Below are positions 1 to 9,667 of a DNA stretch of 64,000 nucleotides, piece by piece. Positions within the stretch are counted from its first letter, which is position 1. Each line of letters opens with the position of its first letter. The stretch spans positions 124,001 to 188,000 of the forward strand of contig JAFSVU010000050.1 of assembly GCA_017444825.1 (NCBI GenBank), given 5' to 3'. Made by a program: the position numbers and the translations under genes. The notes below the pieces were generated by a model. That model ran no database searches, was not told where the DNA came from, and worked only from the letters and a program-made list of their open reading frames with translations. This DNA comes from Clostridia bacterium (lineage in GTDB: Bacteria; Bacillota; Clostridia; UBA1212).

Positions 1-7
1 ACAAGAA

Positions 8-46
8 TAATAAAAGCCGCCACGTACCCGGGAAGTACGGCGGCGG
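8..46 (-). terminator. Rho-independent terminator downstream of obg
   Basis: Read on the minus strand, a GC-rich stem (GCCGCC...GGCGGC, extended by a GTAC/GTAC pair) is followed by TTTTATTATT. It lies about 110 bases after the obg stop codon and probably ends that transcript. Confidence 0.7.
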
Positions 47-155
47 CATTCCATTCGCGCCTTTTCTGGAGGCGGGATTGATATTTTATTACTGTGTATT
101 GGTTTGATTTGGGTGACCAAGGTCCGTTTTGACGGAATTCAAAACACTCGCAGTA

Positions 156-1493
156 TCAGAATGAGAAATCGAACTCAGTGTCCGCGATCCTCACGGTATC
201 GCCCTCTTTGATGCCCATTTCCTCGAGTTTATCGATGACGCCCTTCTGACGGAGAACACGCTGAAAATAGCCCTGGGATTCATAGTCACCGAGATTAACT
301 GAGTCAAGAAGGTGTTCGATGAAGCGGCCGCATACCACGTATACGTCGCCGTCCATCTCCACGGTAAAGAGCTCCTCTTCACCATCGTATGGGACACCTG
401 CGCTCTCATCCTCGATAATATCCTCAAATGTGCTTTCCTGAGGTATGTACTCGAGGATCGATCCGCAATAATCAGAAAGCTCCTGAACGCCCTTCATCTC
501 GGCCGCACTTATTTCAAACAGCCTGTAGCAACCCTTCTCGGCATATTCTGCGACATAAGGATCGTTTGAGACAGCTTCCTCCAGCCATTTCTCATATTTC
601 TCTCGAAACTCCGCCAGTCTCTCTTCGGAACCCGGAACGTCGGTCTTGTTGCACGCTACGATCTGAGGCCTTGCGGCAAGGCGCTCGTGGTAGAGCCTCA
701 GCTCCTCGTTGATCTTAAGAAAATCGTCGAAGGGATCCCTGCCGGAATAAGGGGAAACGTCCACTATGTGGAGAATGAGCCTTGTCCTTTCGATATGTCT
801 GAGGAACCTGTGTCCCGCACCCTTTCCCTCGGAGGCGCCTTCTATAAGGCCCGGGATATCCGCGATAACGTACCCTGAGCCGTCCCTGGTCCTCACAACG
901 CCCAGCTTTGGCGTCAATGTGGTAAACGGATAATCCGCGATCTCCGGCTTTGCGGCGGTCGTGACGGAGAGATAGGATGATTTTCCCACGTTGGGGAAAC
1001 CCACCAGTCCCACGTCGGCCAGCAGCTTAAGCTCAAGAACCACGTCGAACTCAAAGCCCGCCTCGCCGGCTTTTGCAAAATTCGGCACCTGCCTTGTGGC
1101 TGTGGCGAAATGGCTGTTACCCTTTCCGCCTCTGCCTCCTCTTGCGGCCACGAACTCATCGCCCTCATATTTGAGGTCTGCCAGCACAGCGCCGGTATTG
1201 ACGTCTTTGACAATGGTTCCGGGGGGGACCTTTATGGTCACATTGGCGCCGTTTTTGCCGGTCATCTTCTGGCCTGCGCCGTTGCCGCCGTTGCCGGCTG
1301 CGTATTTTCTTTTATATCTGAAATCAATGAGAGTCGAAAGGCCGCTGTCGACGACGAATACCACGTCGCCTCCCCGTCCTCCGTCACCGCCGTCAGGACC
1401 TCCCGCCGCGATATACTTCTCCCTTCTGAAGGAGACAGCCCCGTGGCCTCCGTTGCCTGACTTTATGTGTATCACCGCTCTGTCGGTAAACAT
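156..1493 (-). CDS. obg: Obg family GTPase
   Basis: Ribosome-associated GTPase of the Obg/CgtA family, acting in 50S assembly and stress or cell-cycle control. The 445-residue protein has the three expected parts. There is a glycine-rich Obg fold (about 1-158, with repeated GGxGG runs), a G domain with P-loop GFPNVGKS at 165-172 and a DIPG switch motif, and a C-terminal OCT domain (about the last 80 residues) as in Gram-positive Obg. The start MFTDRAVIHI is the canonical family N-terminus. It is the last gene of a minus-strand block and is followed by a terminator. The RNA or nucleotide partner of the OCT domain cannot be read from sequence. Confidence 0.97.
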   Translation of the reverse strand: MFTDRAVIHIKSGNGGHGAVSFRREKYIAAGGPDGGDGGRGGDVVFVVDSGLSTLIDFRYKRKYAAGNGGNGAGQKMTGKNGANVTIKVPPGTIVKDVNTGAVLADLKYEGDEFVAARGGRGGKGNSHFATATRQVPNFAKAGEAGFEFDVVLELKLLADVGLVGFPNVGKSSYLSVTTAAKPEIADYPFTTLTPKLGVVRTRDGSGYVIADIPGLIEGASEGKGAGHRFLRHIERTRLILHIVDVSPYSGRDPFDDFLKINEELRLYHERLAARPQIVACNKTDVPGSEERLAEFREKYEKWLEEAVSNDPYVAEYAEKGCYRLFEISAAEMKGVQELSDYCGSILEYIPQESTFEDIIEDESAGVPYDGEEELFTVEMDGDVYVVCGRFIEHLLDSVNLGDYESQGYFQRVLRQKGVIDKLEEMGIKEGDTVRIADTEFDFSF

Positions 1494-1546
1494 GAATTAA
1501 GTTCCTTTGGTTTTGAATTTCCGCAAATTTGCGGTTAAAAAGAATG

Positions 1547-3184
1547 TTATTTGCTGATCTTAAGAAGCCTGTCAGCCTTTTTGAAGATCTTTTGAAGCTT
1601 CGGCGACATCTCTCTTAAGTCGGAGATCGAAAGGCCGCCCAGTTTTCTCAGCACAATGTAGTACACGATCAGGGTGACAAGTCCGCCGGGTATCATCGGT
1701 ATAAGGTAGCCCAGGTAGCCTTTGAGGAATATCCTGAAGATGAGTCTCAGTATCCCGTAGACCGTGTAGCCGCATATGACCCCCGCGGATGACGCCAATA
1801 CCGGGTGGCCCAGAGCCTTGATGATGGAGAACTCTATCTTCGCCTTTTTCTTCATTACGTAGAGATTCAGCAGCAGCGGGATCAGATACGAGATGTAGGT
1901 CGCAAGTATCGCTCCATAGATATTGAGGGACTCATTGGCGATGAAAATGCTGTTCAGTATCGCTTTAAGTATCACGCAGAGGCACATGAACGCAGATGAC
2001 GTGTAAAACCTGTTGACGCCCTGAAGGATGGAGCTCTGGAGATGCACCGTGCAAAGAAGTATCACGCTGAAAGCCGACAGGGAGAGGAGACTGATATTGT
2101 CGCCGTAGCCAAGGAGCTTGTAAATAGGTCCCGAGAACACCGCGAAAACAGCCGCAATGGGAACCGCCGCGATATAGCACATTTTGAAGGCGCCCTGAGT
2201 CTTTTTCGACACGTCGTCTTTGTTTCCCGACGCATAGGCAAGTGTGATCGCCGGAAGCACGCTTACACAAAGAGCCGTCGCCAATGACCCCGGCACGTTG
2301 ATCAGCTGCCTCATGGCCATGTACTGACCGTGCAGAGTCTTTGAAGCCAGTTCGTCGAAGCCCGCCCTTGCGAGAGATGACTTTATCATTCCGTTGTCGA
2401 GAAGATCCCCGCCGTACTGCACCGCAGAACTGATAAACAGCGGCAGACTGTAGAATATGATCTTCTGGATAAGTTCCTTGTCGGTGTACTCGAAATCCCC
2501 GGCTCTCCTGAGGCTTCTGTCATAGTCGATCTGTTCCGAAAAGATCCTCTTGTCGGATCTGTACTCGTAGAGACATACGCCAAGGGCGCCAAGGGCACCG
2601 ATGCAGGTTCCTATGGATGCTCCGGCCACCGCCCATACGATACCGAATTTTCTGAGAAGCAGGACCATCGCAGCGGATATTCCTACGTGGACCAGCTGCT
2701 CAAGTATCTGGGACACCGCCGTGGGCCTCATGTTTCTCCGGCCCTGGAAGTAGCCCCTGAGTCCCGAAAGTACGGCACACACAAATACCGTAGGTCCCAG
2801 GAAAAGAATGCCCGCCCAGGAGTCCTCGTTTGACATCGCCTTTGCAAGAGGCTTTGAGAACACCATGATGATAACTGTGAGAACAAGGCCCAGCACCGCC
2901 AGCATCTTGGTGGCAAGCATGAATACTCTTCTTGCGTCGTCGCTGCGCTTCGTTCCGCTGAACTCCGATACCAGCTTTGAGATAGCCACGGGGAACCCCG
3001 CAGTCGCTATAACGTAAACAAATGCATAGACGCTGTATGCCGAGCTGTAGACGCTGTAACCCGCATCGCCTCCGAGAAGCGATCTGATGAGAGGCACGAA
3101 GATCAGTGATATCAGTTTAACCAGAATGTTTGCAACCGAGAGAATCAAAAAACCGCCGGCTATAGTCTGAGCAGCTTTTTTCAT
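1547..3184 (-). CDS. SpoVB/MurJ-like polysaccharide flippase
   Basis: Polytopic membrane protein of the MOP exporter superfamily (PST/SpoVB/MurJ branch), 545 residues with about 14 hydrophobic segments. The N-terminus KKAAQTIAGGFLILSVANI and the early GFPVAISKLVSE motif are typical of SpoVB-like proteins in Clostridia. Members flip undecaprenyl-linked sugars such as lipid II or capsule precursors. The start has a good AAGGAGG site 11 bases upstream. It lies 53 bases upstream of obg in the same direction. Whether it is the essential lipid II flippase or a sporulation or capsule paralogue cannot be decided here. Confidence 0.85.
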   Translation of the reverse strand: MKKAAQTIAGGFLILSVANILVKLISLIFVPLIRSLLGGDAGYSVYSSAYSVYAFVYVIATAGFPVAISKLVSEFSGTKRSDDARRVFMLATKMLAVLGLVLTVIIMVFSKPLAKAMSNEDSWAGILFLGPTVFVCAVLSGLRGYFQGRRNMRPTAVSQILEQLVHVGISAAMVLLLRKFGIVWAVAGASIGTCIGALGALGVCLYEYRSDKRIFSEQIDYDRSLRRAGDFEYTDKELIQKIIFYSLPLFISSAVQYGGDLLDNGMIKSSLARAGFDELASKTLHGQYMAMRQLINVPGSLATALCVSVLPAITLAYASGNKDDVSKKTQGAFKMCYIAAVPIAAVFAVFSGPIYKLLGYGDNISLLSLSAFSVILLCTVHLQSSILQGVNRFYTSSAFMCLCVILKAILNSIFIANESLNIYGAILATYISYLIPLLLNLYVMKKKAKIEFSIIKALGHPVLASSAGVICGYTVYGILRLIFRIFLKGYLGYLIPMIPGGLVTLIVYYIVLRKLGGLSISDLREMSPKLQKIFKKADRLLKISK

Positions 3185-3283
3185 ATCACGTCATTCCTCC
3201 TTTGCGTCAATTGATCGTTTCCGGAACAGGTTTTCCCGTCGTTCTCAGGGAAACAGAACGTCCCTTAAGATTTTAACACATTT

Positions 3284-5107
3284 TTACACTTTGAAGAAGA
3301 ACCTTCCCGCAGGGACCGCATTGCCCTTTGTGTATACGTCAATGATATCGCCCTTCTGAAGGTTCGCGTCGCACCATTTGAATCCGAACGAGGGAACGCC
3401 CTTCTCAAGTCCCAGGGCCTTTCTGCTGACCGAAAGCTCGAGAACATTGGCTTTTATCGAAAGTTTTCCGGGCTCTCCTGCAGGCGCACGGTGGAATCCT
3501 TTTGTTATCTTCTCCGGAACAGCCGTCTTTGTACGGACTATAGGGCTCACCATGTAGTCAAAGCCCTCGAAGCTGCCCTCGCCGGCCTTATCGGTGGTTA
3601 TGAGAAGCTTCATAAAAGCATCGCAGCGTGTTTTGATGTTATCGGCGCATTCGCACATGAAATAAAGGTTCTCGTCGTCGTAGGCGCACTTTGTCAGAAG
3701 TATCTCGTTTGGTGCCGCAGGCTGGCTGAAATGGTCGCCCACCCATCCATCGGCGTCTCTCTTAAGACCGGAGCCTTCGTAGGCCGCAAATTCCGACTTT
3801 ACGTCCTTCCACACGCCAATGTCGCCGCCAATGTCGATCGTCTTCTTCTCGATGGCCACCGGCGCATCGTCAATGCCTTTGTATCTCCTGATATTGGCCA
3901 CCAGCTGGTAGTAATAGTTGTCGCCCAGCACTGTCGAAGTCGGCTCGCAGTCCCTGCTGTGTTCGTAGTCGTACTGGTCCGGGAATGCGTTGTCCGTGCC
4001 TATCCAGTTGTCATATCTTCCCGCGATCAGCTCGTTCCAGCCGGTCACGAAAACAAACTCGGGATCCACCTTGAGGGCGTAGTCCCACTGCTGCTGGAAA
4101 TTTCTTCCGTAAAGGGAGAGCTCCGGCGTGTCCTCGGTCACGGTTGTCTTGACGCCAAATTTATCGTAGGAATAGGAATAATTGCCTTTTGCGTAGCTTC
4201 TTCCGTACACCCCTTCTCCGCCGCTTGTGTTCATGGCGTGGAGACCATCGTCATTGGCGTTTTGGGCCACGTTTACGGTCATCTGCTCGACCCTGCCGTC
4301 CTCTTTGACACCGTATTTTGTCTGCGGATAGACGGAGCACCAGCCCCACCAGTTTTCCATTGGTTTGTCAGCCTTGTACAGTGTGTCTGCCGCAAAATAC
4401 GTGGGCTCGTTTTTCCTGAACGTAAAGAAGCCTAGGATCTCCCTGTCGAGAGGATCGCTTGGATCGAGGCACTCCGGATGTGCCATGATTATGGGCTTGC
4501 CCTCCCAGTAGAAGAACAGACACTCGTTTTCGGGCTTTGAGTAAAAGTCCTTGTAAACGTTCCTCAGCATCGTTCTGGAGGTGGGGACGGGGCAGAAGTT
4601 CAGCATGAACGCAAACTTCGGCACGTTGATTCCCTGCTTCATTGCCTTTTTGTACACTTCGGCAAGGAAAAGATATTCCTCGGTCCAGAGAAAATCGCCG
4701 TTGGTGGTATCGAAGAAAAGCACGTCGACCCCCGCATTTGCCAAGAGCTCCGCATTTTTTCTCACCACGAACTCGTCGTGATCGTCATAGTAGCCGTATA
4801 TCGGTTTTCCCCAGAAATAGGGAGTTCCGGAGCTTGTGCCCTCCCAGCAGGGATGATTGAAATCGTTTATCGCATCCGGATTTCTTTTCACTATCTCGCT
4901 GACGTTTCTGGCAGGATTGTTCCTCGCGGAAGAAGTATGCCACGTCCAGTAGAAAATGCCTACGAACTTGTTCCTCGAAGGCCCCGTCTCTTTTGCATCC
5001 GGCAGCCTCCGTCCGAGGGCATCCACCGCGCCCCATTGGTTAGGGTCGGCGTAAAGATCGCGTGAGCTCAGCTTTGCAGGCGAGCATTTGATTAAATTTT
5101 TGTCCAT
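3284..5107 (-). CDS. GH99/GH71-like glycoside hydrolase with C-terminal CBM9-like domain
   Basis: 607-residue protein resembling the (beta/alpha)8 GH99/GH71-type proteins. Its N-terminal half has FVGIFYWTWH, a DVLFFDTTNG strand and a VFVTGWNELIAGR motif, each placed like catalytic-barrel strands. The last ~170 residues (from about IDIGGDIGVWKDV) look like a family-9 carbohydrate-binding or DOMON-type sandwich. No signal peptide or membrane segment is visible, which is odd for an enzyme that would act on polysaccharide, so it may work in the cytoplasm on imported glycans. The start follows AGGAGG closely. Neighbours are a flippase and a small membrane protein. The substrate is unknown. Confidence 0.65.
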   Translation of the reverse strand: MDKNLIKCSPAKLSSRDLYADPNQWGAVDALGRRLPDAKETGPSRNKFVGIFYWTWHTSSARNNPARNVSEIVKRNPDAINDFNHPCWEGTSSGTPYFWGKPIYGYYDDHDEFVVRKNAELLANAGVDVLFFDTTNGDFLWTEEYLFLAEVYKKAMKQGINVPKFAFMLNFCPVPTSRTMLRNVYKDFYSKPENECLFFYWEGKPIIMAHPECLDPSDPLDREILGFFTFRKNEPTYFAADTLYKADKPMENWWGWCSVYPQTKYGVKEDGRVEQMTVNVAQNANDDGLHAMNTSGGEGVYGRSYAKGNYSYSYDKFGVKTTVTEDTPELSLYGRNFQQQWDYALKVDPEFVFVTGWNELIAGRYDNWIGTDNAFPDQYDYEHSRDCEPTSTVLGDNYYYQLVANIRRYKGIDDAPVAIEKKTIDIGGDIGVWKDVKSEFAAYEGSGLKRDADGWVGDHFSQPAAPNEILLTKCAYDDENLYFMCECADNIKTRCDAFMKLLITTDKAGEGSFEGFDYMVSPIVRTKTAVPEKITKGFHRAPAGEPGKLSIKANVLELSVSRKALGLEKGVPSFGFKWCDANLQKGDIIDVYTKGNAVPAGRFFFKV

Positions 5108-5134
5108 ATATTCCTCCTGAATCTTCTGATCAGT

Positions 5135-5731
5135 TCAATATCTTCTTAAGCCGCAGTAAAGCACCGCGACGTGGGCCAAAAGTATCAGCCCCTGGTTTGC
5201 AAGTTCCCCCGCAGTCACCGTCTTCACGATGAATCCCCAGACGAGAGCCGCAGCCACAGTCGCCAATGCAACGATCGCGACCACCCAGGCCACCTTGTTG
5301 ACGGAGCCGCCGTTCCTTGAGTACATGGCAAACAGGAAATAGGCCACCAGCATCAGCAGCCTGCCCACATGTATCGCAAATACAGGCGTCAGGAATTCCG
5401 ACGGAGCCTTCATATTGAGGCAGAGGTAGACTACGTAGCCTATAAACGCCGCAGTACAAACCACAGCCGTAGCCAATGCAAAGCCGTTCACCACCGGTTT
5501 CAGGTCCCTTAAACTAACGATAATAAACAGCAGAGCCACAAAAAGCGCCGCAACCGGAAACAGATCTTTAAGGAAAAAGTAGGACAAAAAATTCATTTTT
5601 GGATCATATCCGGTGATGTGATCGGAAAGTTCCCGCCAACATCCCGCAAACAGCCAGCAGGCGCCGACCACGCCCAGCATAATGGCTATTATCCTGAACA
5701 CTCCGTTTTTCAGTTTCTTGTTCCGAGCCAT
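5135..5731 (-). CDS. Hypothetical membrane protein, about six TM segments
   Basis: 198-residue protein made almost entirely of hydrophobic helices, starting MARNKKLKNG (a basic cytoplasmic end) and running through roughly six membrane segments. I do not recognise a family or a catalytic motif. Its start codon lies one base from the stop of the YqeG-type phosphatase and its stop is 27 bases before the glycosidase start. It is therefore almost certainly cotranscribed with both, and a role with the neighbouring glycosidase or flippase is possible but unproven. Confidence 0.75.
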   Translation of the reverse strand: MARNKKLKNGVFRIIAIMLGVVGACWLFAGCWRELSDHITGYDPKMNFLSYFFLKDLFPVAALFVALLFIIVSLRDLKPVVNGFALATAVVCTAAFIGYVVYLCLNMKAPSEFLTPVFAIHVGRLLMLVAYFLFAMYSRNGGSVNKVAWVVAIVALATVAAALVWGFIVKTVTAGELANQGLILLAHVAVLYCGLRRY

Positions 5732-5732
5732 A

Positions 5733-6260
5733 TCAATCTCCCAAAGCAGGTCCGATCACGGGCGTATTTCCGTAGATCTTTTTTAACCAATGCTTCTCAA
5801 AAATTCTCTTGAACTTTACAAATCCGGGCTCATTGTCGAGTCTTATCGGTTTCACCAGCACAGCCACGGATCCTGCTCTTCTGGCTCCCCAGATATCCGT
5901 AAAAAGCTGGTCACCCACAAGCACTGTCTCTTCCGGCCTGCAGCCCGCTCTCCCGGCACATATCCTGAAGCCCTTTCTTCTGGGCTTGAGAGCATCACCG
6001 ATAAACTCAAGACCCAGTTCGGCAGCGATGCCCTTTATACGCTTCGAGTGGCCGTTCGACAGTATGCAGACGTACATGCCTTTATTCTTAAGATCATCGC
6101 AGAGCTTTCTGACGTCGTCACCGGGCAGTGAACGGTCATAGGAAAGAAGAGTGTTGTCGGCGTCAAGTATGACGCACCTCACACCTTGAGCGGCAAGCCT
6201 GTCAAAATCGATATCCGTTACCCTGTCCGCAACATAATCGGGCATCAAATTATTTTTCAT
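5733..6260 (-). CDS. yqeG: YqeG family HAD-IIIA phosphatase
   Basis: 175-residue HAD-superfamily hydrolase of the YqeG family. It shows the nucleophile motif DADNTL (D-x-D-x-T type), the second-motif strand CILSNGHSKR and the acidic motif LVGDQLFTDIWGA. Family members are phosphatases, some of them described as phosphatidylglycerophosphatase-like; the substrate here is not known. No clear Shine-Dalgarno sequence precedes the chosen ATG, and an internal ATG five codons later is no better. The gene sits at the edge of a repeat-filled intergenic stretch. Confidence 0.88.
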   Translation of the reverse strand: MKNNLMPDYVADRVTDIDFDRLAAQGVRCVILDADNTLLSYDRSLPGDDVRKLCDDLKNKGMYVCILSNGHSKRIKGIAAELGLEFIGDALKPRRKGFRICAGRAGCRPEETVLVGDQLFTDIWGARRAGSVAVLVKPIRLDNEPGFVKFKRIFEKHWLKKIYGNTPVIGPALGD

Positions 6261-6289
6261 ATATGATTTTTATACAGATACGGTTCGGG

Positions 6290-6495
6290 TAAAGTCCTTT
6301 GCCGCGCTGCGACCTTTTACCTTGTACCTCTTACCTTTTACTTATTACTTTGTCCGGCACCGCTCGCGTCTCGCACCTTGCATCTCGTCACTTGGCTGCA
6401 CTTCGTGCAGAACCGCTCCTCGATGAAACGTGGTCGACGTGGGCCCTTTTATCTCTTACCTTTTACTTATTACCTTGGGCGGCACCCCTTCTACT
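6290..6495. repeat. Intergenic repeat element, copy 1, with TTACTTATTAC-type arrays
   Basis: Low-complexity runs of TTACCT/TTACTT/ATTACTT alternate with GTCCGGCAC or GCGGCACC boxes and flank an 83-base core (6363-6445). The core recurs at 60678-60760 with four differences. Inside it, CTGCAC-TTC-GTGCAG (6396-6410) is a perfect hairpin. The element fills the gap between yqeG and the HIT gene and reaches the HIT stop codon. There is no protein in it. Confidence 0.85.
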
Positions 6496-6840
6496 TCAAA
6501 CCATCTTTTCGCTCATCTGCACGCCGCCGAGCAAGTGATAATGCAGATGCTTCACGCTCTGGCATGCGTCGCTGCCGCAATTGGTCATTACCCTGAAGCC
6601 TGTTTCGGAGACGCCGAGCTCCTTGGCCAGTTTCCCTATGACCAGCTGAATGTGTCCCAGAAGCGCCTTGTCCTCTTCGCCGAGCTCCAGCACGCTTGCC
6701 GCATGTTTTTTCGGCACAACGAGAACGTGAGCAGGGGCCTGTGGGTTGATGTCCTTAAATGCGTAACAGAGTTCATCCTCGTAGACCTTTGCCGACGGGA
6801 TGTCTCCTTTTATGATCCTGCAGAAAATACAATCGTTCAT
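6496..6840 (-). CDS. HIT family nucleotide-binding hydrolase
   Basis: 114-residue histidine-triad protein, probably an HinT-like nucleoside phosphoramidate hydrolase. It has the N-terminal CIFCRI motif, the conserved HVLVVPKKH strand and the triad H98-x-H100-x-H102 in KHLHYHLLGG. Its length is normal for the family. A good GGAGG site precedes the ATG. It lies 30 bases after alaS and is probably cotranscribed with it. Its stop codon is at the border of the repeat element. Confidence 0.95.
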   Translation of the reverse strand: MNDCIFCRIIKGDIPSAKVYEDELCYAFKDINPQAPAHVLVVPKKHAASVLELGEEDKALLGHIQLVIGKLAKELGVSETGFRVMTNCGSDACQSVKHLHYHLLGGVQMSEKMV

Positions 6841-6870
6841 AATGATTCCTCCGGAAATAGCCGCTTCTTA

Positions 6871-9510
6871 TCAGATAAACGTTTTAACAGCTTCAAGCAT
6901 GCCGTCGATCGCGCCTGCGTCCTTGCCGCCGGCCTGGGCCATGTCGGGTCTTCCGCCGCCACCGCCGCCGCACATCTGGGCCGCCTTCTTGATCACATCG
7001 CCGCACTTGACACCCTTCGCTATGCAGTCTTTGGAAGCCATTGCCACGATGGAGACCTTGCCGCCGAAAGCGGAAGCAAGAACCACCAGCGAGCACTCGG
7101 CCTTGTCGCGGATCTTTTCCGCAAGCTCGCGGAGCGCATCGCCTGCCAGATCGTCAAACCTGCCTGTAAATACGGTAATTCCGTTGACCACAGCAGCATT
7201 CTTTATAACGTCGTCAACGCCCGAGGAAGCCTTTTCCTTCTTCATGCGCTCGATCTCTTTGGTCAGTTCCTTGACCTTTTCAGCCTGGTTTTTGATCTTG
7301 TCGACCACGTCGGACCTTGTCGCCCTTGCGGCCTCGCAGGCCTCGTCAAGCAGCGCCTCTTTATCCTTGTAATAACGGATCGCCTCAAGACCGGTCACAG
7401 CCTCGATCCTTCTGATGCCTGCACTTACGGCTGCCTCGTGGAGGATCTTTACAAGACCGATGGATGAAGTGTTCTTAACGTGGGTTCCGCCGCAGAATTC
7501 AACGCTGTAGCCGCCCATATCGACAACACGCACGATATCGCCGTATTTCTCGCCGAAGAGCGCCACCGCGCCGAGTTTTCTCGCCTCATCAATGGGAAGT
7601 TCCCTCACGGTAACGGGGTACTCCGCCGAGATCGCCTCGTTCACAAGGCGTTCCGTCTCCTCGATTTCCTCTTTGGTCATTGCCTGCATATGGTTGAAGT
7701 CAAAACGCAGCCTGTCGGCATTGACGCTTGAGCCGGCCTGGTGAACGTGAGCACCGAGGACCGTAGTAAGAGCCTTCTGGAGAAGGTGGGTCGCACTGTG
7801 GTTTCTCATGGTCGCCTTGCGCTTCGGTTCGTCCACCGAAAGTCTGCACACGTCTCCCGCTTTGATCTCGCCGTCCACAACGCAAACCGAGTGCATCCAG
7901 CGTTTGTCATTGGTTTTTGTCACGTTGATGACCTCAAGCACCGCTCCGTCGTCGGAAACGATCTCGCCGCCGTCGGCTTCCTGGCCGCCCGATTCTGCAT
8001 AGAACGGTGTCTTGTCGAATATAACGACCGCCTCCTCGCCCTGGGAAGCGCTGCCGGAAACCTCAAGAGCACCCTCGGAATTCTTTTTGAGAATGCAAAT
8101 AACTTTTGCATCGCAGCTGAGCTTCTCATAGCCGATGAACACGGTCTCGCCAATGTCCTTCGGAATGACGGCTTCCTTGCCGCTCCAGGAACTCTCGCGG
8201 TTCTTTATAGCCTCGCGGGCCTTCTCTCTCTGGAGCTTCATGCAAGCTCTGAAAGCCTCTTCATTGACGGTAAGTCCGCTCTCGCCCAGCACGTCTCTTG
8301 TGAGGTCAAACGGGAAACCGTATGTGTCATGAAGCTTGAACGCGGTCTCGCCCGGAATCTCGGTCTCTCCGGAGCTTTTCGCCTTCTCTATTACGTCGGC
8401 GATCATCACCATGCCCTGGTCAAGGGTGGCCGAGAATCTCTCCTCTTCCGCGGCAATGACTTTCTTAATGTAATCGGCCTTCTCCTTAAGCTGGGGATAT
8501 GCGTCACCCGAGTCCTCTATCACGACCTCAGCAAGTTTGATGAGGAAGGGACCCTTGATGCCAAGCTGTCTTCCGTGCCTGCAGGCGCCGCGAAGAAGTC
8601 TTCTCAAAACGTAGCCTCTGGCTTCATTTGAAGGAACAACGCCGTCGGACACCATCATGACGGTGCTTCTTATATGGTCGGTAATGACTCTTATGGAGAC
8701 GTCGTCCTTGTACACCTCTCCGTACTTCTTCCCGGAGATCTCGCAAACTGTGTCGAGGATACGCCTTACCGTGTCTACTTCAAACAGATTTCCCACGCCC
8801 TGGAGCACGCATGCGAGCCTCTCAAGACCCATACCGGTGTCGATATTCGGAAACGCCAATCTCTCGTAGGAACCGTCGGCTTTTCTGTCAAACTGGGTAA
8901 AAACAAGGTTCCAGATCTCCATGTAGCGGTCGCAGCTGCATCCCACTTTGCAGTCGGGTCTGCCGCAGCTGTACTCGGGGCCTCTGTCAAAATGGATCTC
9001 TGAGCAGGGACCGCATGGACCTTCTCCGTGCTCCCAGAAATTGTCCTCTTTACCGAAGCGGTATATCCTCTCGGCAGGAATTCCCACCACTTTGTTCCAG
9101 ATGTCGTAAGCCTCATCGTCATCCTTGTATACCGTGATATACAGTCTGTCGGCGGGTATCTTCATGTCTTCCGTGAGAAATTCCCACGCCCAGGGGATAA
9201 CTTCCTTCTTGAAATAATCGCCAAAGGAGAAATTGCCCAACATTTCAAAGAAGGTGCCGTGTCTTGCGGTCTTTCCGACGTTGTCAATATCCGGCGTTCT
9301 GATACATTTCTGGCACGTGGTCACTCTTTTCCTCGGGGGAACCTGCGCGCCGGTAAAATACGGTTTGAGAGGCGTCATGCCTGCGTTGATGAGAAGGATA
9401 CTGGGATCGTTCTCGGGAACCAACGAAAAGCTGGGGAGCCTGAGATGGCCCTTGCTCTCAAAGAAAGAAAGATATCTTTCGCGTATTTCATTTAAACCTA
9501 GTTTTTCCAT
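6871..9510 (-). CDS. alaS: Alanyl-tRNA synthetase
   Basis: 879-residue class II alanyl-tRNA synthetase, charging tRNA-Ala in the cytoplasm. In order there are the catalytic domain (FFESKGH, then LLINAGMTPLKPYF), the tRNA-recognition domain, the editing domain with HSATHLLQ (HxxxH) and CGGTH zinc ligands, a coiled linker and a DHHA1 C-terminal domain ending in a glycine-rich segment. An in-frame extension of 15 codons upstream exists but is rich in Arg and unlike the family. The start at MEKLGLNEIRERY matches other AlaS proteins. I looked for a T-box leader in the 157-base gap upstream and saw none. Confidence 0.97.
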   Translation of the reverse strand: MEKLGLNEIRERYLSFFESKGHLRLPSFSLVPENDPSILLINAGMTPLKPYFTGAQVPPRKRVTTCQKCIRTPDIDNVGKTARHGTFFEMLGNFSFGDYFKKEVIPWAWEFLTEDMKIPADRLYITVYKDDDEAYDIWNKVVGIPAERIYRFGKEDNFWEHGEGPCGPCSEIHFDRGPEYSCGRPDCKVGCSCDRYMEIWNLVFTQFDRKADGSYERLAFPNIDTGMGLERLACVLQGVGNLFEVDTVRRILDTVCEISGKKYGEVYKDDVSIRVITDHIRSTVMMVSDGVVPSNEARGYVLRRLLRGACRHGRQLGIKGPFLIKLAEVVIEDSGDAYPQLKEKADYIKKVIAAEEERFSATLDQGMVMIADVIEKAKSSGETEIPGETAFKLHDTYGFPFDLTRDVLGESGLTVNEEAFRACMKLQREKAREAIKNRESSWSGKEAVIPKDIGETVFIGYEKLSCDAKVICILKKNSEGALEVSGSASQGEEAVVIFDKTPFYAESGGQEADGGEIVSDDGAVLEVINVTKTNDKRWMHSVCVVDGEIKAGDVCRLSVDEPKRKATMRNHSATHLLQKALTTVLGAHVHQAGSSVNADRLRFDFNHMQAMTKEEIEETERLVNEAISAEYPVTVRELPIDEARKLGAVALFGEKYGDIVRVVDMGGYSVEFCGGTHVKNTSSIGLVKILHEAAVSAGIRRIEAVTGLEAIRYYKDKEALLDEACEAARATRSDVVDKIKNQAEKVKELTKEIERMKKEKASSGVDDVIKNAAVVNGITVFTGRFDDLAGDALRELAEKIRDKAECSLVVLASAFGGKVSIVAMASKDCIAKGVKCGDVIKKAAQMCGGGGGGRPDMAQAGGKDAGAIDGMLEAVKTFI

Positions 9511-9583
9511 AAAACAAATTGCCTTTCTTCGGCTGTTCCGGCCTCGGGGCCTCACTGCCGATTGGTTTTTCTTATATTAGTAT

Positions 9584-9616
9584 GCCTGACGCGCGCAATT
9601 TCCGTACGGGTCAGGC
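9584..9616 (-). terminator. Possible terminator hairpin after the PP2C-like gene
   Basis: GCCTGAC and GTCAGGC can pair across a 19-base loop, about 50 bases downstream of the stop codon on the minus strand. The following tract is only AT-rich (ATACTAATATAAG), so the terminator call is weak. Confidence 0.35.
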
Positions 9617-9667
9617 AGAATTGTTTATTTGGCAGATAATATGTCCGGCAATGCCGTGAACCGGACC

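Noticed and set aside
9511-9667. T-box leader before alaS
   Set aside because: The gap is short and already holds the end of the PP2C-like transcript. I see no T-box sequence or antiterminator next to a terminator.
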